Shown one piece after another: positions 35,228 through 43,301 of a DNA stretch of 64,000 nucleotides. Location: positions 1,579,502 through 1,643,501 of the forward strand of contig NZ_JMEX01000008.1 in assembly GCF_000760735.1 (NCBI RefSeq). The letters run 5' to 3'. The translations under genes and the position numbers were made by a program. Within the stretch, counting starts at the first letter, position 1. Each line of letters starts with the position of its first letter. The DNA is from Rhodococcoides fascians A44A (GTDB taxonomy: Bacteria > Actinomycetota > Actinomycetes > Mycobacteriales > Mycobacteriaceae). The notes under the pieces were generated by a model that worked only from the letters and a program-made list of their open reading frames with translations, had not been told where the DNA came from and did no database searches.

Positions 35228-36439
35228 ATGACCGATGCAGTGATCTGCGAGCCGATCCGTACGCCGGTGGGCCGCTACGGAGGCATCTTCAAGGACGTCC
35301 CGGTGACGTCCCTCGCATCGACGGTGATGAAAGGTCTGGTCGATCGCACTGGTCTGACTGCCGAGGATATCGACGATGTCATCTTCGGCCAGGGCTACCC
35401 GAACGGCGAGGCAGCCGCCATCGGCAGGATTGCAGCACTCGACGCCGGTCTCGATGTGTCAGTGCCAGGTCTACAGATAGACCGGCGCTGCGGGTCCGGT
35501 CTCCAGGCTGTGCTGTACGCATGCATGCAGGTCGCTACCGGGGGGTCTGATCTGGTGCTGGCCGGCGGTGCCGAGAGTATGAGTCAAGCGGAGTACTACA
35601 TGCCGAATGCCCGATGGAACTCAGGCGGTCTGCCCGATCTCTGTGATCGACTCGCGAGCCCGCGTAGCAATTCTGGAGGGCGGCGGTACCCAGTTCGGGG
35701 CGGAATGATCGAGACCGCCGAGAACGTTGCAGCCAGGTACTCTGTCACGCGCGAACAGCAGGATGAGTGGGCGTTGCGGTCGCAGCAGCGCGCTGCTGCG
35801 GCCATCGACGCCGGGCTGTTCGAGGACGAGATGATCCCTGTAGTCGTTCCGGGTCGAAAAGGTGAGCCACTCATCGTCTCTCAAGACGAGCATCCGCGCC
35901 CGGACACCACAATCGAGTCACTCTCGCGGCTGAAACCGATAATGGGAGCGACCCTGCCCGGCGCGTCGGTCACGGCCGGCAACTCCAGCGGTCAGAACGA
36001 CGCGGCCGCAATAGCGATCGTGACGACGCCAGGGAAGGCCGAGCAGCTCGGGTTGCGTCCGTTGGCGCGGCTCGTGAGCTGGTCCCTGGCCGGCGTCGAG
36101 CCCAAGCTGATGGGTATCGGCCCTGTTCCGGCGGCACGGCGGGCCCTCGAACGGGCGTCGTTGTCCTGGAAAGACATCGATCTAATCGAATTGAACGAGG
36201 CTTTTGCTGCTCAAGTGATCGGTTGCTTCCGCGGATGGGAGTTGAGCAACGCCGATTTGGACCGCGTCAATGTCAACGGCTCCGGCATCTCGCTCGGCCA
36301 CCCAATCGGAGCGACGGGAGGTCGTATTCTCGCGAACCTGTTGCGGGAGATGGATCGACGAGAGTCGCGATACGGGATGGAGACCATGTGCATGGGCGGC
36401 GGTCAAGGACTGGCTGCAATATTCGAGCGGGTGGCGTGA
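35228..36439 (+). CDS. acetyl-CoA acyltransferase (thiolase)
   Basis: A 403-residue degradative thiolase cleaving a 3-oxoacyl-CoA with CoA to release acetyl-CoA. The acyl-accepting Cys is in IDRRCGSGLQAVLYA (about 88), with GGAESMSQAEYYM near 118. GNSSGQNDAAAI near 250, NEAFAAQVIGCF near 322, NGSGISLGHPIGATGGRIL near 350 and the second catalytic Cys in MCMGGGQGLA near 388 complete the active site. AAAGGA precedes ATG 35228. It is placed between the SDR and a racemase-like gene whose GTG is one base after its stop. This is the only thiolase seen here, so it probably serves all beta-oxidation rounds of the island. Confidence 0.94.
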   Translation: MTDAVICEPIRTPVGRYGGIFKDVPVTSLASTVMKGLVDRTGLTAEDIDDVIFGQGYPNGEAAAIGRIAALDAGLDVSVPGLQIDRRCGSGLQAVLYACMQVATGGSDLVLAGGAESMSQAEYYMPNARWNSGGLPDLCDRLASPRSNSGGRRYPVRGGMIETAENVAARYSVTREQQDEWALRSQQRAAAAIDAGLFEDEMIPVVVPGRKGEPLIVSQDEHPRPDTTIESLSRLKPIMGATLPGASVTAGNSSGQNDAAAIAIVTTPGKAEQLGLRPLARLVSWSLAGVEPKLMGIGPVPAARRALERASLSWKDIDLIELNEAFAAQVIGCFRGWELSNADLDRVNVNGSGISLGHPIGATGGRILANLLREMDRRESRYGMETMCMGGGQGLAAIFERVA

Positions 36440-36440
36440 G

Positions 36441-37283
36441 GTGACACGAGTCCTGTATCTGAGCATGTCTCGGGAGAGATACTCACCTAACTACTTTCCG
36501 TATCTGCGGACCTATATCGACGGGGTGAAGTCACCGGAGGTCGAGTTCGAACTCCGAGGCACGCGGGTCGGCCGCATCGACAGCTTCCGGTTCTTCGAAG
36601 TACTCGACTGGGTGTCGATCCTCGACTCCGTCGTGGGTGCGGAACAGGACGGCTTCGACGCGGTGGCGATCGGCAACATCCTCGATCCGGCGCTTCGCGA
36701 GGCACGGTCGATGGTCGATATCCCGGTGCTGGGCCTCGGGGAGACCTCGATGTTGACGGCCTGCATGATGGGCAGTCAGTTCTCGCTCGTAGGAGTCAAT
36801 CCCTACTTCGGCGGTCGCTTCGAGGAGAACGTCGCCAGATACGGATTGCGCGACCGGCTCGCGAGCATCGAATGCATGGGCCTGACTCCGCACGAACTCG
36901 ATGCGTGCTTTTCGGACCACAGTGGTCGCCAGAAAGCGATCGACTCCTTTGTCGCGGCGGCGCGAGCGTCCCTCGACAAAGGGGCAGAGGTGGTCATCCC
37001 CGCGGGTGGTCGCCTGACCGCGTTCCTCAATGCAGTGGGGATCCGCGACGTCGACGGTGCACCGCTCCTCGACGGAACCGTCTCGCTTGTGACCGCAGTC
37101 GAGTCGGCTGTCCGAATACACCGGCAGGCAGGCACTTTCGTCAGTCGCCGCAGGCTGTACGCGCGGGCACCCCAAGCGTCGATCCAGGAATCTGCCGCCG
37201 AATACGCCGATGGCTACAACGTGCCTGCCCTGAAGCGATCGATCGACCGTTCCGACCCCGCCACACAACGAACAGAGGAGTGA
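36441..37283 (+). CDS. Asp/Glu/hydantoin racemase-like protein lacking both catalytic Cys
   Basis: A 280-residue protein with the racemase fold: GFDAVAIGNILDPALREARSMVDIPVLGLGETSM (about 72-105) and KGAEVVIPAGGRLTAFL (about 180-196). In hydantoin racemases the corresponding positions read ACFGDPGL and LGCAGM, with Cys nucleophiles. Here they are Asn and Gly, so two-base racemisation is unlikely. It could be a decarboxylase, isomerase or binding protein. Its GTG start is one base from the thiolase stop, showing translational coupling. The longer frame starting at 36270 lies in the thiolase gene and is not used. Confidence 0.78.
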   Translation: MTRVLYLSMSRERYSPNYFPYLRTYIDGVKSPEVEFELRGTRVGRIDSFRFFEVLDWVSILDSVVGAEQDGFDAVAIGNILDPALREARSMVDIPVLGLGETSMLTACMMGSQFSLVGVNPYFGGRFEENVARYGLRDRLASIECMGLTPHELDACFSDHSGRQKAIDSFVAAARASLDKGAEVVIPAGGRLTAFLNAVGIRDVDGAPLLDGTVSLVTAVESAVRIHRQAGTFVSRRRLYARAPQASIQESAAEYADGYNVPALKRSIDRSDPATQRTEE

Positions 37284-37288
37284 ATTCG

Positions 37289-37630
37289 ATGGACGTGCGT
37301 TACCCGTTGAGCAAGCAGGATGTGTTCGTCTCCAATCTGGACCGTCTTCGCGAAACCGCGCCGGACGTAGCCGATGCCTTCCGTGGGCTGCGCGTGGCCG
37401 CCGACTCGTACGGCACTCTCGAACCGAAACAGCGGGAGTTCAGTCTGCTGGTGGGCTTTGCTGTCACGCGGAACGAGGGAGGTTTCCGCGTGCATTGCAC
37501 GCGCGCGAAGGATGCAGGCGCGACGCTGGAGGAGATAGAACAGATCGTCATCCTCCAACTCGGCACGAGCCTCGGCCTAGTACCCGTCGTAGAGGCCTTG
37601 TCGTGGGCGCACGACGAACTCGCTGATTAA
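37289..37630 (+). CDS. carboxymuconolactone decarboxylase family protein
   Basis: A 113-residue small helical CMD/AhpD-like protein: LEPKQREFSLLVGFAVTRNEGGFRVHCTRAKDAGATLEEIEQIVILQLGTSLG. The single Cys-Thr-Arg replaces the CxxC of AhpD, so thiol-peroxidase activity is not expected. ATG 37289 follows AGAGGAG. The longer frame from 36872 overlaps the racemase-like gene and is a shadow. It is the last gene of the operon starting at 34466. As for 23320, the reaction is unknown. Confidence 0.78.
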   Translation: MDVRYPLSKQDVFVSNLDRLRETAPDVADAFRGLRVAADSYGTLEPKQREFSLLVGFAVTRNEGGFRVHCTRAKDAGATLEEIEQIVILQLGTSLGLVPVVEALSWAHDELAD

Positions 37631-37638
37631 CAGCAACT

Positions 37639-37655
37639 GTATTGTCAGACAATAC
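37639..37655. promoter_or_regulatory. GntR-type operator, 17-bp perfect palindrome
   Basis: GTATTGTCAGACAATAC is a perfect inverted repeat around its central A, the best copy of the TGTC-N-GACA site. It lies just after the CMD gene and 74 bases before the SDR at 37729, so it probably controls the operon 37729-44693. Confidence 0.7.
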
Positions 37656-37728
37656 GCACCATGATATTTTTACGCGTGACCACGACCACGACCGACCAGC
37701 GTATTCGAGTTCTACAGGAGAATCGTCG

Positions 37729-38496
37729 ATGACAGAACGTAATGGCACCCGCACCGCGCTGGTGATGGGAGCGGGATCCGGAATCGGACGCGCGAGCGCC
37801 ATCGAATTGGCGGGCGCGGGAGTTCGCGTCGTCGCGGCGGATCTCAATGCGCAGTCGGTGACAGCACTCGCCGCCGAAGTGGACGGGATCATCGATCTGG
37901 GACAGTCGTGGAACGCGACCGACCCGGAGGCCTGCGACGCGCTGGTCGCGGCCGCCGTGGAGGCCGTCGGGCATCTGGACACTGTCGTCTCCACCGTGGG
38001 GTGGACGGCGATCACGAAGTTCCTCGACGAGTCTCCGGACTACTGGCGTCGCATCATCGACGTGAACTTGATGTCGGCGATCTACCTGTCGGCGGCCGCG
38101 GGTCGCGTGATGAAGGACAGCGGCGGAAGCATCGTGCTGACCTCGTCCGAAGCAGGCACGGTCGGCACCTCCGGCGAAGCCGTCTACTCGGCCGCCAAAG
38201 CCGGCATCATTGCGTTGGTCAAGTCGCTCGCTCGCGAGTGGGCCCGCTTCGGTATCCGTGTCAACGCAGTGGCACCGGGTATCACCGCCACCCCCCTGCT
38301 CGAGGAGCAAGGTCTGGTATCCGGTGACGGCGCGGACGGTGGGGTGCTGGGCAGCATTCTGAGGGGCGTGCCGATGCGTCGAGCGGGTGAGCCGTCCGAA
38401 ATCGCAGCTGCGATCGCATATCTCGCGGGCGACGGTGCCAGCTACGTCACCGGGCAGACCCTGTGCGTCGGCGGAGGATTGACGATGGGCTCATGA
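37729..38496 (+). CDS. short-chain dehydrogenase/reductase (SDR)
   Basis: A 255-residue SDR: LVMGAGSGIGRASAIELA near residue 10, STVGWTAITKF at the usual NNAG position (about 88), catalytic Ser in LTSSEAG with YSAAKAGI near 140-160, PGITATPLLEEQ near 185, and the tail LCVGGGLTMG. STVG in place of NNAG and VGGG in place of VDGG are mild deviations. ATG 37729 follows GGAGAA. It is first in an operon running through another SDR, a CoA ligase, a crotonase and PntAB, so it probably makes the ketone or acid that is activated next. Confidence 0.88.
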   Translation: MTERNGTRTALVMGAGSGIGRASAIELAGAGVRVVAADLNAQSVTALAAEVDGIIDLGQSWNATDPEACDALVAAAVEAVGHLDTVVSTVGWTAITKFLDESPDYWRRIIDVNLMSAIYLSAAAGRVMKDSGGSIVLTSSEAGTVGTSGEAVYSAAKAGIIALVKSLAREWARFGIRVNAVAPGITATPLLEEQGLVSGDGADGGVLGSILRGVPMRRAGEPSEIAAAIAYLAGDGASYVTGQTLCVGGGLTMGS

Positions 38497-38559
38497 CGCG
38501 CCGCCCTGCCATTCCGATCATGAGTTTCTCCAATCCCACACCGAGAGGTCGTTCACCCC

Positions 38560-39333
38560 ATGCGTGACAAAACGGTCCTGATCACCGGCGGTTCCCGCGG
38601 AATGGGGCAGCAACTCGCGTTGCGTCTCGCCGGTGAAGGCGCAAACATCGTCGTCAACTACCGCCGCGACACCGAGGCCGCGAGCCAGACCGTCGAGGCC
38701 ATCGAAGCGGCAGGAGGAAAGGCACTCGCTGTGCAGGCGGACGTGTCCGACACTGCCGCCGTCGAGGCCATGATCGGACACGCGGTCGACCGCTTCGGCT
38801 CCCTCGACGTCGTCGTGGCCAACGCCGCAGCCAGCGCGTTCAAGCCGCTGATGGACATTCATGGACGTCACATCGAGAAGACCATGGGCATCACGGTGCA
38901 GGGCTTCCTCGACCTGGTTCGACTGACTCTGCCACACATGAACCGTGGCGGTCGCGTCATGGCTGTCAGCGGTTGGGACAGCTTCCGCGTCCTCCCGGGA
39001 CACGGCCTCCTCGGCGCGGCCAAGGCTGCGATGGAGACGATCGTGAAGTACCTTGCGATCGAGTTGGCTGCCAACGGGGTGAGCACGATCGGAGTCTGCC
39101 CAGGACCGATCGACACCGACTCCTTCCGCTACTACGCCGGCGACGCGTGGGACGATTACGCGACGCAGTGGCTCGCGCAGACCCCGTCGGGTGCGTACCC
39201 GACACCGGCCGAGGTCGCCGAGGTCATGGCGTTCCTGTGCTCTCCCCAGAGCGCTGTCATCAACGGCCAGACCATCGTGGTCGACGGCGGGCTGTCACTG
39301 GCGACCATGCCAATCGGCTTCGGTCAAGGTTAA
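38560..39333 (+). CDS. short-chain dehydrogenase/reductase (SDR)
   Basis: A 257-residue SDR: VLITGGSRGMGQQLALRLA near residue 6, NAAASAFKPL near 87 in the NNAG position, and PGPIDTDSFRYYAG near 183. At the catalytic Ser/Tyr-x3-Lys region it reads VSGWDSFRVLPGHGLLGAAKAAM, that is Leu-x3-Lys (LGAAK) where Tyr-x3-Lys (YxxxK) is expected. The Tyr is therefore replaced, as in the enoyl reductase/FabL-like branch, so it may not be an ordinary alcohol dehydrogenase. The stop codon overlaps the ATG of the CoA ligase. Confidence 0.87.
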   Translation: MRDKTVLITGGSRGMGQQLALRLAGEGANIVVNYRRDTEAASQTVEAIEAAGGKALAVQADVSDTAAVEAMIGHAVDRFGSLDVVVANAAASAFKPLMDIHGRHIEKTMGITVQGFLDLVRLTLPHMNRGGRVMAVSGWDSFRVLPGHGLLGAAKAAMETIVKYLAIELAANGVSTIGVCPGPIDTDSFRYYAGDAWDDYATQWLAQTPSGAYPTPAEVAEVMAFLCSPQSAVINGQTIVVDGGLSLATMPIGFGQG

Positions 39334-40946
39334 TGATGAGTGCGCAGTCACCGGCGGTCGCCCAGACCGTCGTCCAGTTGATGAGTCAGATCCAACGTCG
39401 CCCCGGGCACGAGGTGGCTGCGGAAGACATTGTCGGACAGCATCGGTTGACCATCGCCGAACTAGTACTCTCGTCGAACCGCTTGGCCAACGCCTTTATA
39501 GGCCTCGGCCTGACGCCGGGCAGTCGCGTCGCATACGTAGCGCAGAACCACGTCGAGTACGTGGTGCTCGAATTCGCTTTGCTCAAAGCAGGACTCGTCA
39601 AAGTTCCCCTCAATCATCGGTTCGCTCCGAACGAGCTCCGTCGGTGCATCGAACTGGCGGACGTTCGACTTGTCGTCGCCGACGAGGCATCCTCTGCCGT
39701 ACTCGACGAGGTTCTCCACGACGCCGACATCCTGCGAGTGCACATCGGGCCACGGGACGGATGGCTGAACTTCGCCGAGATCATCGCAGGCGGCGCACCG
39801 ACATCCGTACAGGCCGCGACCGGTCCCGACGACCTTTATCACATTCGCTTCAGCTCCGGCTCCACCGGAAAACCGAAGGGGATAGCCATCTCTCATCGCG
39901 GTGCTCGTGCGGCGATCCTCGGGAACACCTGGGTGATGAGCAGCAGTGGACCCGTCGACAGGCCGCGAACGCTGCAAGTTGCGCCGCTGGTGTACGCCGG
40001 TGGCTGGAGTATTCTTCCCACCTTGCTGTGCGGCGGAACCAACGTGTTCATGGATCGCTTCGATGCCGAGCAGATGCTGGAGGTGATCGTCCGACGCGGT
40101 ATCACGTGGATGTTCGCGGTACCGACGATGCTACGGCGAATGAGCACGCTTACGGGACTGTCCGCGCTCCGAGAATCCTCGCTCAGTTGCCTCATGCTGG
40201 CCGGTGAACCGGCGGCTCTGCCCGCGCTCGAGGTGGTGGGGCAACACACGAACGCATTGATTCAGTGCTGGGGCCAGACCGAAGCGCCCGCATCGACGAC
40301 GCTGCTGTCGCGAACCGACATGAAGCACCGCGAACTCTGGGCGTCGATCGGACGCCCGGTCCCCGGTGTCGAGTTCTCTGTCTACGCCGACGGCGTTGTC
40401 CTGGACAGTCCGGAACCGGGTGTCGACGGCGAGCTCGTCATCCGCACGCCGAGTGTCGCGAGCACTCTTCTCGGTGCCGAGGCCGAGCACGCCGAACGGT
40501 CGCTACCCGACGGCTGGTGGCGCACCTCGGATCTCGGCCACTTCGATGACGCGGGGCGCATCTACATCGTGGGTCGAGCGAGCGAAACGATCATCACGGG
40601 CGGTACGAATATTCAACCTGTGGAGATCGAGCGGGCATTCGAGGAGCACGCTGCTGTCCGCGAGGCCGTCGTAGTCGGTGTTCCCGACGCGAAATGGGGG
40701 GAGACTCCAGCTGCGTATGTTCACCTTTCGGAGCCCTGGGAGTCGATCGGCCTCGAACTGGATCAGTGGCTCAAGACCAACCTCGCCGGGTTCAAGCGGC
40801 CCGGACATATCTTCGTGTCACCAGATCCCATTCCACGCGCATCGGGAGAGTCGAAGATTGCCCGCGGCGACATCAAGAAGACCGTGCAGTCCTGGGTCGC
40901 CGACCCCAGCTGCGTCCCTGCCAACGTGACCAGAGTGGAGAAGTGA
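39333..40946 (+). CDS. acyl-CoA synthetase (AMP-binding family)
   Basis: A 537-residue ANL enzyme that activates a carboxylic acid with ATP and CoA through an acyl-adenylate. Visible are the phosphate-binding loop IRFSSGSTGKPKGIAISH (about 170-187), the A5 region CWGQTEAPASTTLLS (about 312), WWRTSDLGHFDDAGRIYIVGRASETIITGGTNIQP (about 390-430), EAVVVGVPDAKWGETP, and the C-terminal lysine region PRASGESKIARGDI (about 505). ATG 39333 overlaps the stop of the SDR. A longer upstream frame is a shadow of that SDR. It probably makes the first CoA thioester of the pathway; substrate not predictable. Confidence 0.92.
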   Translation: MMSAQSPAVAQTVVQLMSQIQRRPGHEVAAEDIVGQHRLTIAELVLSSNRLANAFIGLGLTPGSRVAYVAQNHVEYVVLEFALLKAGLVKVPLNHRFAPNELRRCIELADVRLVVADEASSAVLDEVLHDADILRVHIGPRDGWLNFAEIIAGGAPTSVQAATGPDDLYHIRFSSGSTGKPKGIAISHRGARAAILGNTWVMSSSGPVDRPRTLQVAPLVYAGGWSILPTLLCGGTNVFMDRFDAEQMLEVIVRRGITWMFAVPTMLRRMSTLTGLSALRESSLSCLMLAGEPAALPALEVVGQHTNALIQCWGQTEAPASTTLLSRTDMKHRELWASIGRPVPGVEFSVYADGVVLDSPEPGVDGELVIRTPSVASTLLGAEAEHAERSLPDGWWRTSDLGHFDDAGRIYIVGRASETIITGGTNIQPVEIERAFEEHAAVREAVVVGVPDAKWGETPAAYVHLSEPWESIGLELDQWLKTNLAGFKRPGHIFVSPDPIPRASGESKIARGDIKKTVQSWVADPSCVPANVTRVEK

Positions 40947-40947
40947 C

Positions 40948-41745
40948 GTGACCGATATCGTCGTATCAGTGGCGGACGGAGTCGGAACGGTGCGGCTGAA
41001 CCGACCGGACAGGGGAAACTCGGTGACTCCGGATGTCGTGCAACGCATGGGCGAAGCAGTAACCGAACTCGCGGAGACCGACTCGGTTTCCGCTGTGGTG
41101 CTCACCGGTACCGGCAAGGTGTTCTGCGCAGGTGCCGATGTTCGTGAGATGTACGGCGTCTATACCGGCGATGGGCCCGATGCACTGATGGACTACCTCG
41201 CCGATATCTGGATGCCTGCGGTGCAGGCGACGGTGCGCATGCTGTGGGGCGCTCCCGTTCCGGTCGTCGCCGCCTACAACGGTGCTGCTACCGCAGGCGG
41301 ACTCGATTTCGGCCTCGCGTGCGATGTTCGGATCGCGTCCTCGCGGGCACGGTTCGCCGAGAGCTACGTCAATCTCGGCATGGTTCCGGTCGCCGGCGGC
41401 GCGTACCTTCTGCCCTCGCTCATCGGCTCGGCGGCCGCTTTACGACTGCTCGCGACGGGCGAGTTCATCTCCGCCGAAAGCGCTCTCGCTCTTGGCATGG
41501 TGGGCGAGGTCCGCGAGCCCGACGAGTTGATGGACCGGGCGCAGGAGTTGGCCCATGATATGACGCACGGCCCATCGGCCACGTACGCGAGCGTCAAGAA
41601 GATCACTCGTGCGATATCTACTGTGGAATTGGACGCAGCACTCCGGGCAAGCCTGGCCGCGAACATCGAGTTGATCGCCCGGCCCGACGTCCGGACTGGA
41701 ATTCTTGCCGTGATGGAGCGTTACAGCGCTGGTTCGAGCAGTTGA
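40948..41745 (+). CDS. crotonase-family protein, both catalytic Glu absent
   Basis: A 265-residue enoyl-CoA hydratase/isomerase family protein. The oxyanion-hole segments are present (VFCAGADVREM near residue 55 and AYNGAATAGGLDFGLACDVRIA near 112). The two hydratase glutamates are not. The first site (GGGCEL in ECH) reads GGLDF, with Asp, and the second (FGQPE) reads FAESY, with Tyr. It is therefore more likely an isomerase, hydrolase or retro-aldol-type enzyme than an ordinary hydratase. GTG start one base after the ligase stop. It is followed directly by pntA. Confidence 0.85.
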   Translation: MTDIVVSVADGVGTVRLNRPDRGNSVTPDVVQRMGEAVTELAETDSVSAVVLTGTGKVFCAGADVREMYGVYTGDGPDALMDYLADIWMPAVQATVRMLWGAPVPVVAAYNGAATAGGLDFGLACDVRIASSRARFAESYVNLGMVPVAGGAYLLPSLIGSAAALRLLATGEFISAESALALGMVGEVREPDELMDRAQELAHDMTHGPSATYASVKKITRAISTVELDAALRASLAANIELIARPDVRTGILAVMERYSAGSSS

Positions 41746-41753
41746 GCGAACCC

Positions 41754-43295
41754 ATGCGCCTCGGGGTGGTTGCCGAGTCGACGCCGGGTGAAACCCGTGT
41801 TGCAGCAACCCCTGCCAGCGTTCGCAAGCTTCTCGGCCTCGGCTACGAGGTCCTCGTCGAGCAGGGTGCGGGGGAGAGGGCGAGCTTTAGCGACAGTGCG
41901 TACCGCGAGGCGGGCGCGACCGTGGCCTCAGGTGATGTCGTGTGGGCTGCCGAGGTCGTCCTGAAGGTCGATGCACCGACACCGGTGGAGATCGACCGAT
42001 TGTCGGACGACGCGACGACAGTGAGTCTGATCGGTCCGGCGTCGAACGCGGAACTCGTTGCAGCATTGGCACAACGGAATCTGACAGTTCTCGCGATGGA
42101 TGCGGTGCCTCGTATTTCGCGCGCGCAGTCCATGGACGTTCTGTCGTCGATGGCGAACATCGCCGGCTATCGCTCGGTGATCGAAGCGGCTCACGAGTTC
42201 GGTCGGTCCTTCACCGGTCAGGTGACCGCCGCAGGCAAGGTCCCACCTGCGAGGGTGCTGGTTGCCGGAGCCGGGGTGGCGGGGCTGGCGGCAGTGGGCA
42301 CGGCTTCGAGCCTCGGGGCCATTGTTCGGGCCACCGATCCGCGACCCGAGGTTGCCGAACAGGTCCGTTCCATCGGTGGAGAGTTTCTCGAAGTAGATGT
42401 GGCGCAGTCGGTGTCGACCGACGGTTACGCCAAGGCCACCAGCGAGGACTACAGCCGACGCGCGGCGGAAATCTACTCCGAGCAGGCGGCCGATGTGGAC
42501 ATCATCATCACCACCGCGCTGATTCCTGGGCGGTCGGCACCTCGTCTGATCACCGAGGCTGATGTCGCCTCGATGAAGTCGGGAAGTGTCGTGCTCGATA
42601 TGGCTGCCGGACAGGGCGGAAATGTTGCCGGGTCCGTTGCCGGGGAGCGCGTCGTCACAGACAACGGTGTGGTCATCCTCGGCTATACCGATCTGGCGCG
42701 CCGACTTCCCACCCAGGCCTCGCAGCTATTCGGCACCAATGTGGTGAACCTTCTGACGCTGCTGACACCGGCGAAAGACGGCCGATTGGTCATAGACTTC
42801 GACGATGTTGTTCAGCGCGGTGTCACCGTGGTGCGCGACGGCCACACGACATGGCCGCCGCCGCCGACGGCAGTGTCCGCAGCGCCGCTCGCCGCACCCG
42901 CCGAAGTGGTCGCTCCGCAGGCACAATTGCCCCGGCCGATCTGGCATCGATGGGTCTGGCTTGCGGGCGGAGTGCTTGCTTTTTTCCTGATTCTAGGATT
43001 TGCGCCCGCTCCACTCCCGCAACACTTGACGGTGCTGGTGCTGTCGGTCATCGTGGGGTACTACGTGATCGGCAACGTTGCTCATGCGTTGCACACGCCG
43101 CTGATGGCGGTGACCAACGCGATCAGCGGCATCATCGTCGTCGGTGCGATAGTCCAACTCGGTGTTGGCGGTGATTCCACCAATGCCGGCGTGATCCGTG
43201 TGTTGGCTTTCGTCGCTACACTTCTGGCCGCAATCAACGTGTTCGGAGGGTTCGCGGTCACTCGGCGGATGCTTCGGATGTTCAGTAAAGGCTGA
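41754..43295 (+). CDS. pntA: NAD(P) transhydrogenase alpha subunit
   Basis: A 513-residue alpha subunit joining the NAD(H)-binding domain I (about 1-370) to a membrane part (about 400-513) with four hydrophobic segments. MRLGVVAESTPGETRVAATP opens the alanine-dehydrogenase-like fold. VLVAGAGVAGLAAVGTASSLGAIVRATDPRPE (about 165-195) is the dinucleotide site, and the mobile loop lies near 230. A proline/alanine-rich linker (about 360-390) joins the two parts. With PntB it uses the proton gradient to reduce NADP with NADH. ATG 41754 is preferred; TTG 41742 overlaps the preceding stop. Its place inside a catabolic operon suggests NADPH supply for reductive or SDR steps, or removal of excess NADH. 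Confidence 0.95.
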   Translation: MRLGVVAESTPGETRVAATPASVRKLLGLGYEVLVEQGAGERASFSDSAYREAGATVASGDVVWAAEVVLKVDAPTPVEIDRLSDDATTVSLIGPASNAELVAALAQRNLTVLAMDAVPRISRAQSMDVLSSMANIAGYRSVIEAAHEFGRSFTGQVTAAGKVPPARVLVAGAGVAGLAAVGTASSLGAIVRATDPRPEVAEQVRSIGGEFLEVDVAQSVSTDGYAKATSEDYSRRAAEIYSEQAADVDIIITTALIPGRSAPRLITEADVASMKSGSVVLDMAAGQGGNVAGSVAGERVVTDNGVVILGYTDLARRLPTQASQLFGTNVVNLLTLLTPAKDGRLVIDFDDVVQRGVTVVRDGHTTWPPPPTAVSAAPLAAPAEVVAPQAQLPRPIWHRWVWLAGGVLAFFLILGFAPAPLPQHLTVLVLSVIVGYYVIGNVAHALHTPLMAVTNAISGIIVVGAIVQLGVGGDSTNAGVIRVLAFVATLLAAINVFGGFAVTRRMLRMFSKG

Positions 43296-43301
43296 GGCAT
43301 C

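Noticed and set aside
41754..43295. alanine dehydrogenase
   Set aside because: The N-terminal domain is homologous, but the C-terminal membrane segments and the adjacent pntB show it is the transhydrogenase alpha subunit.
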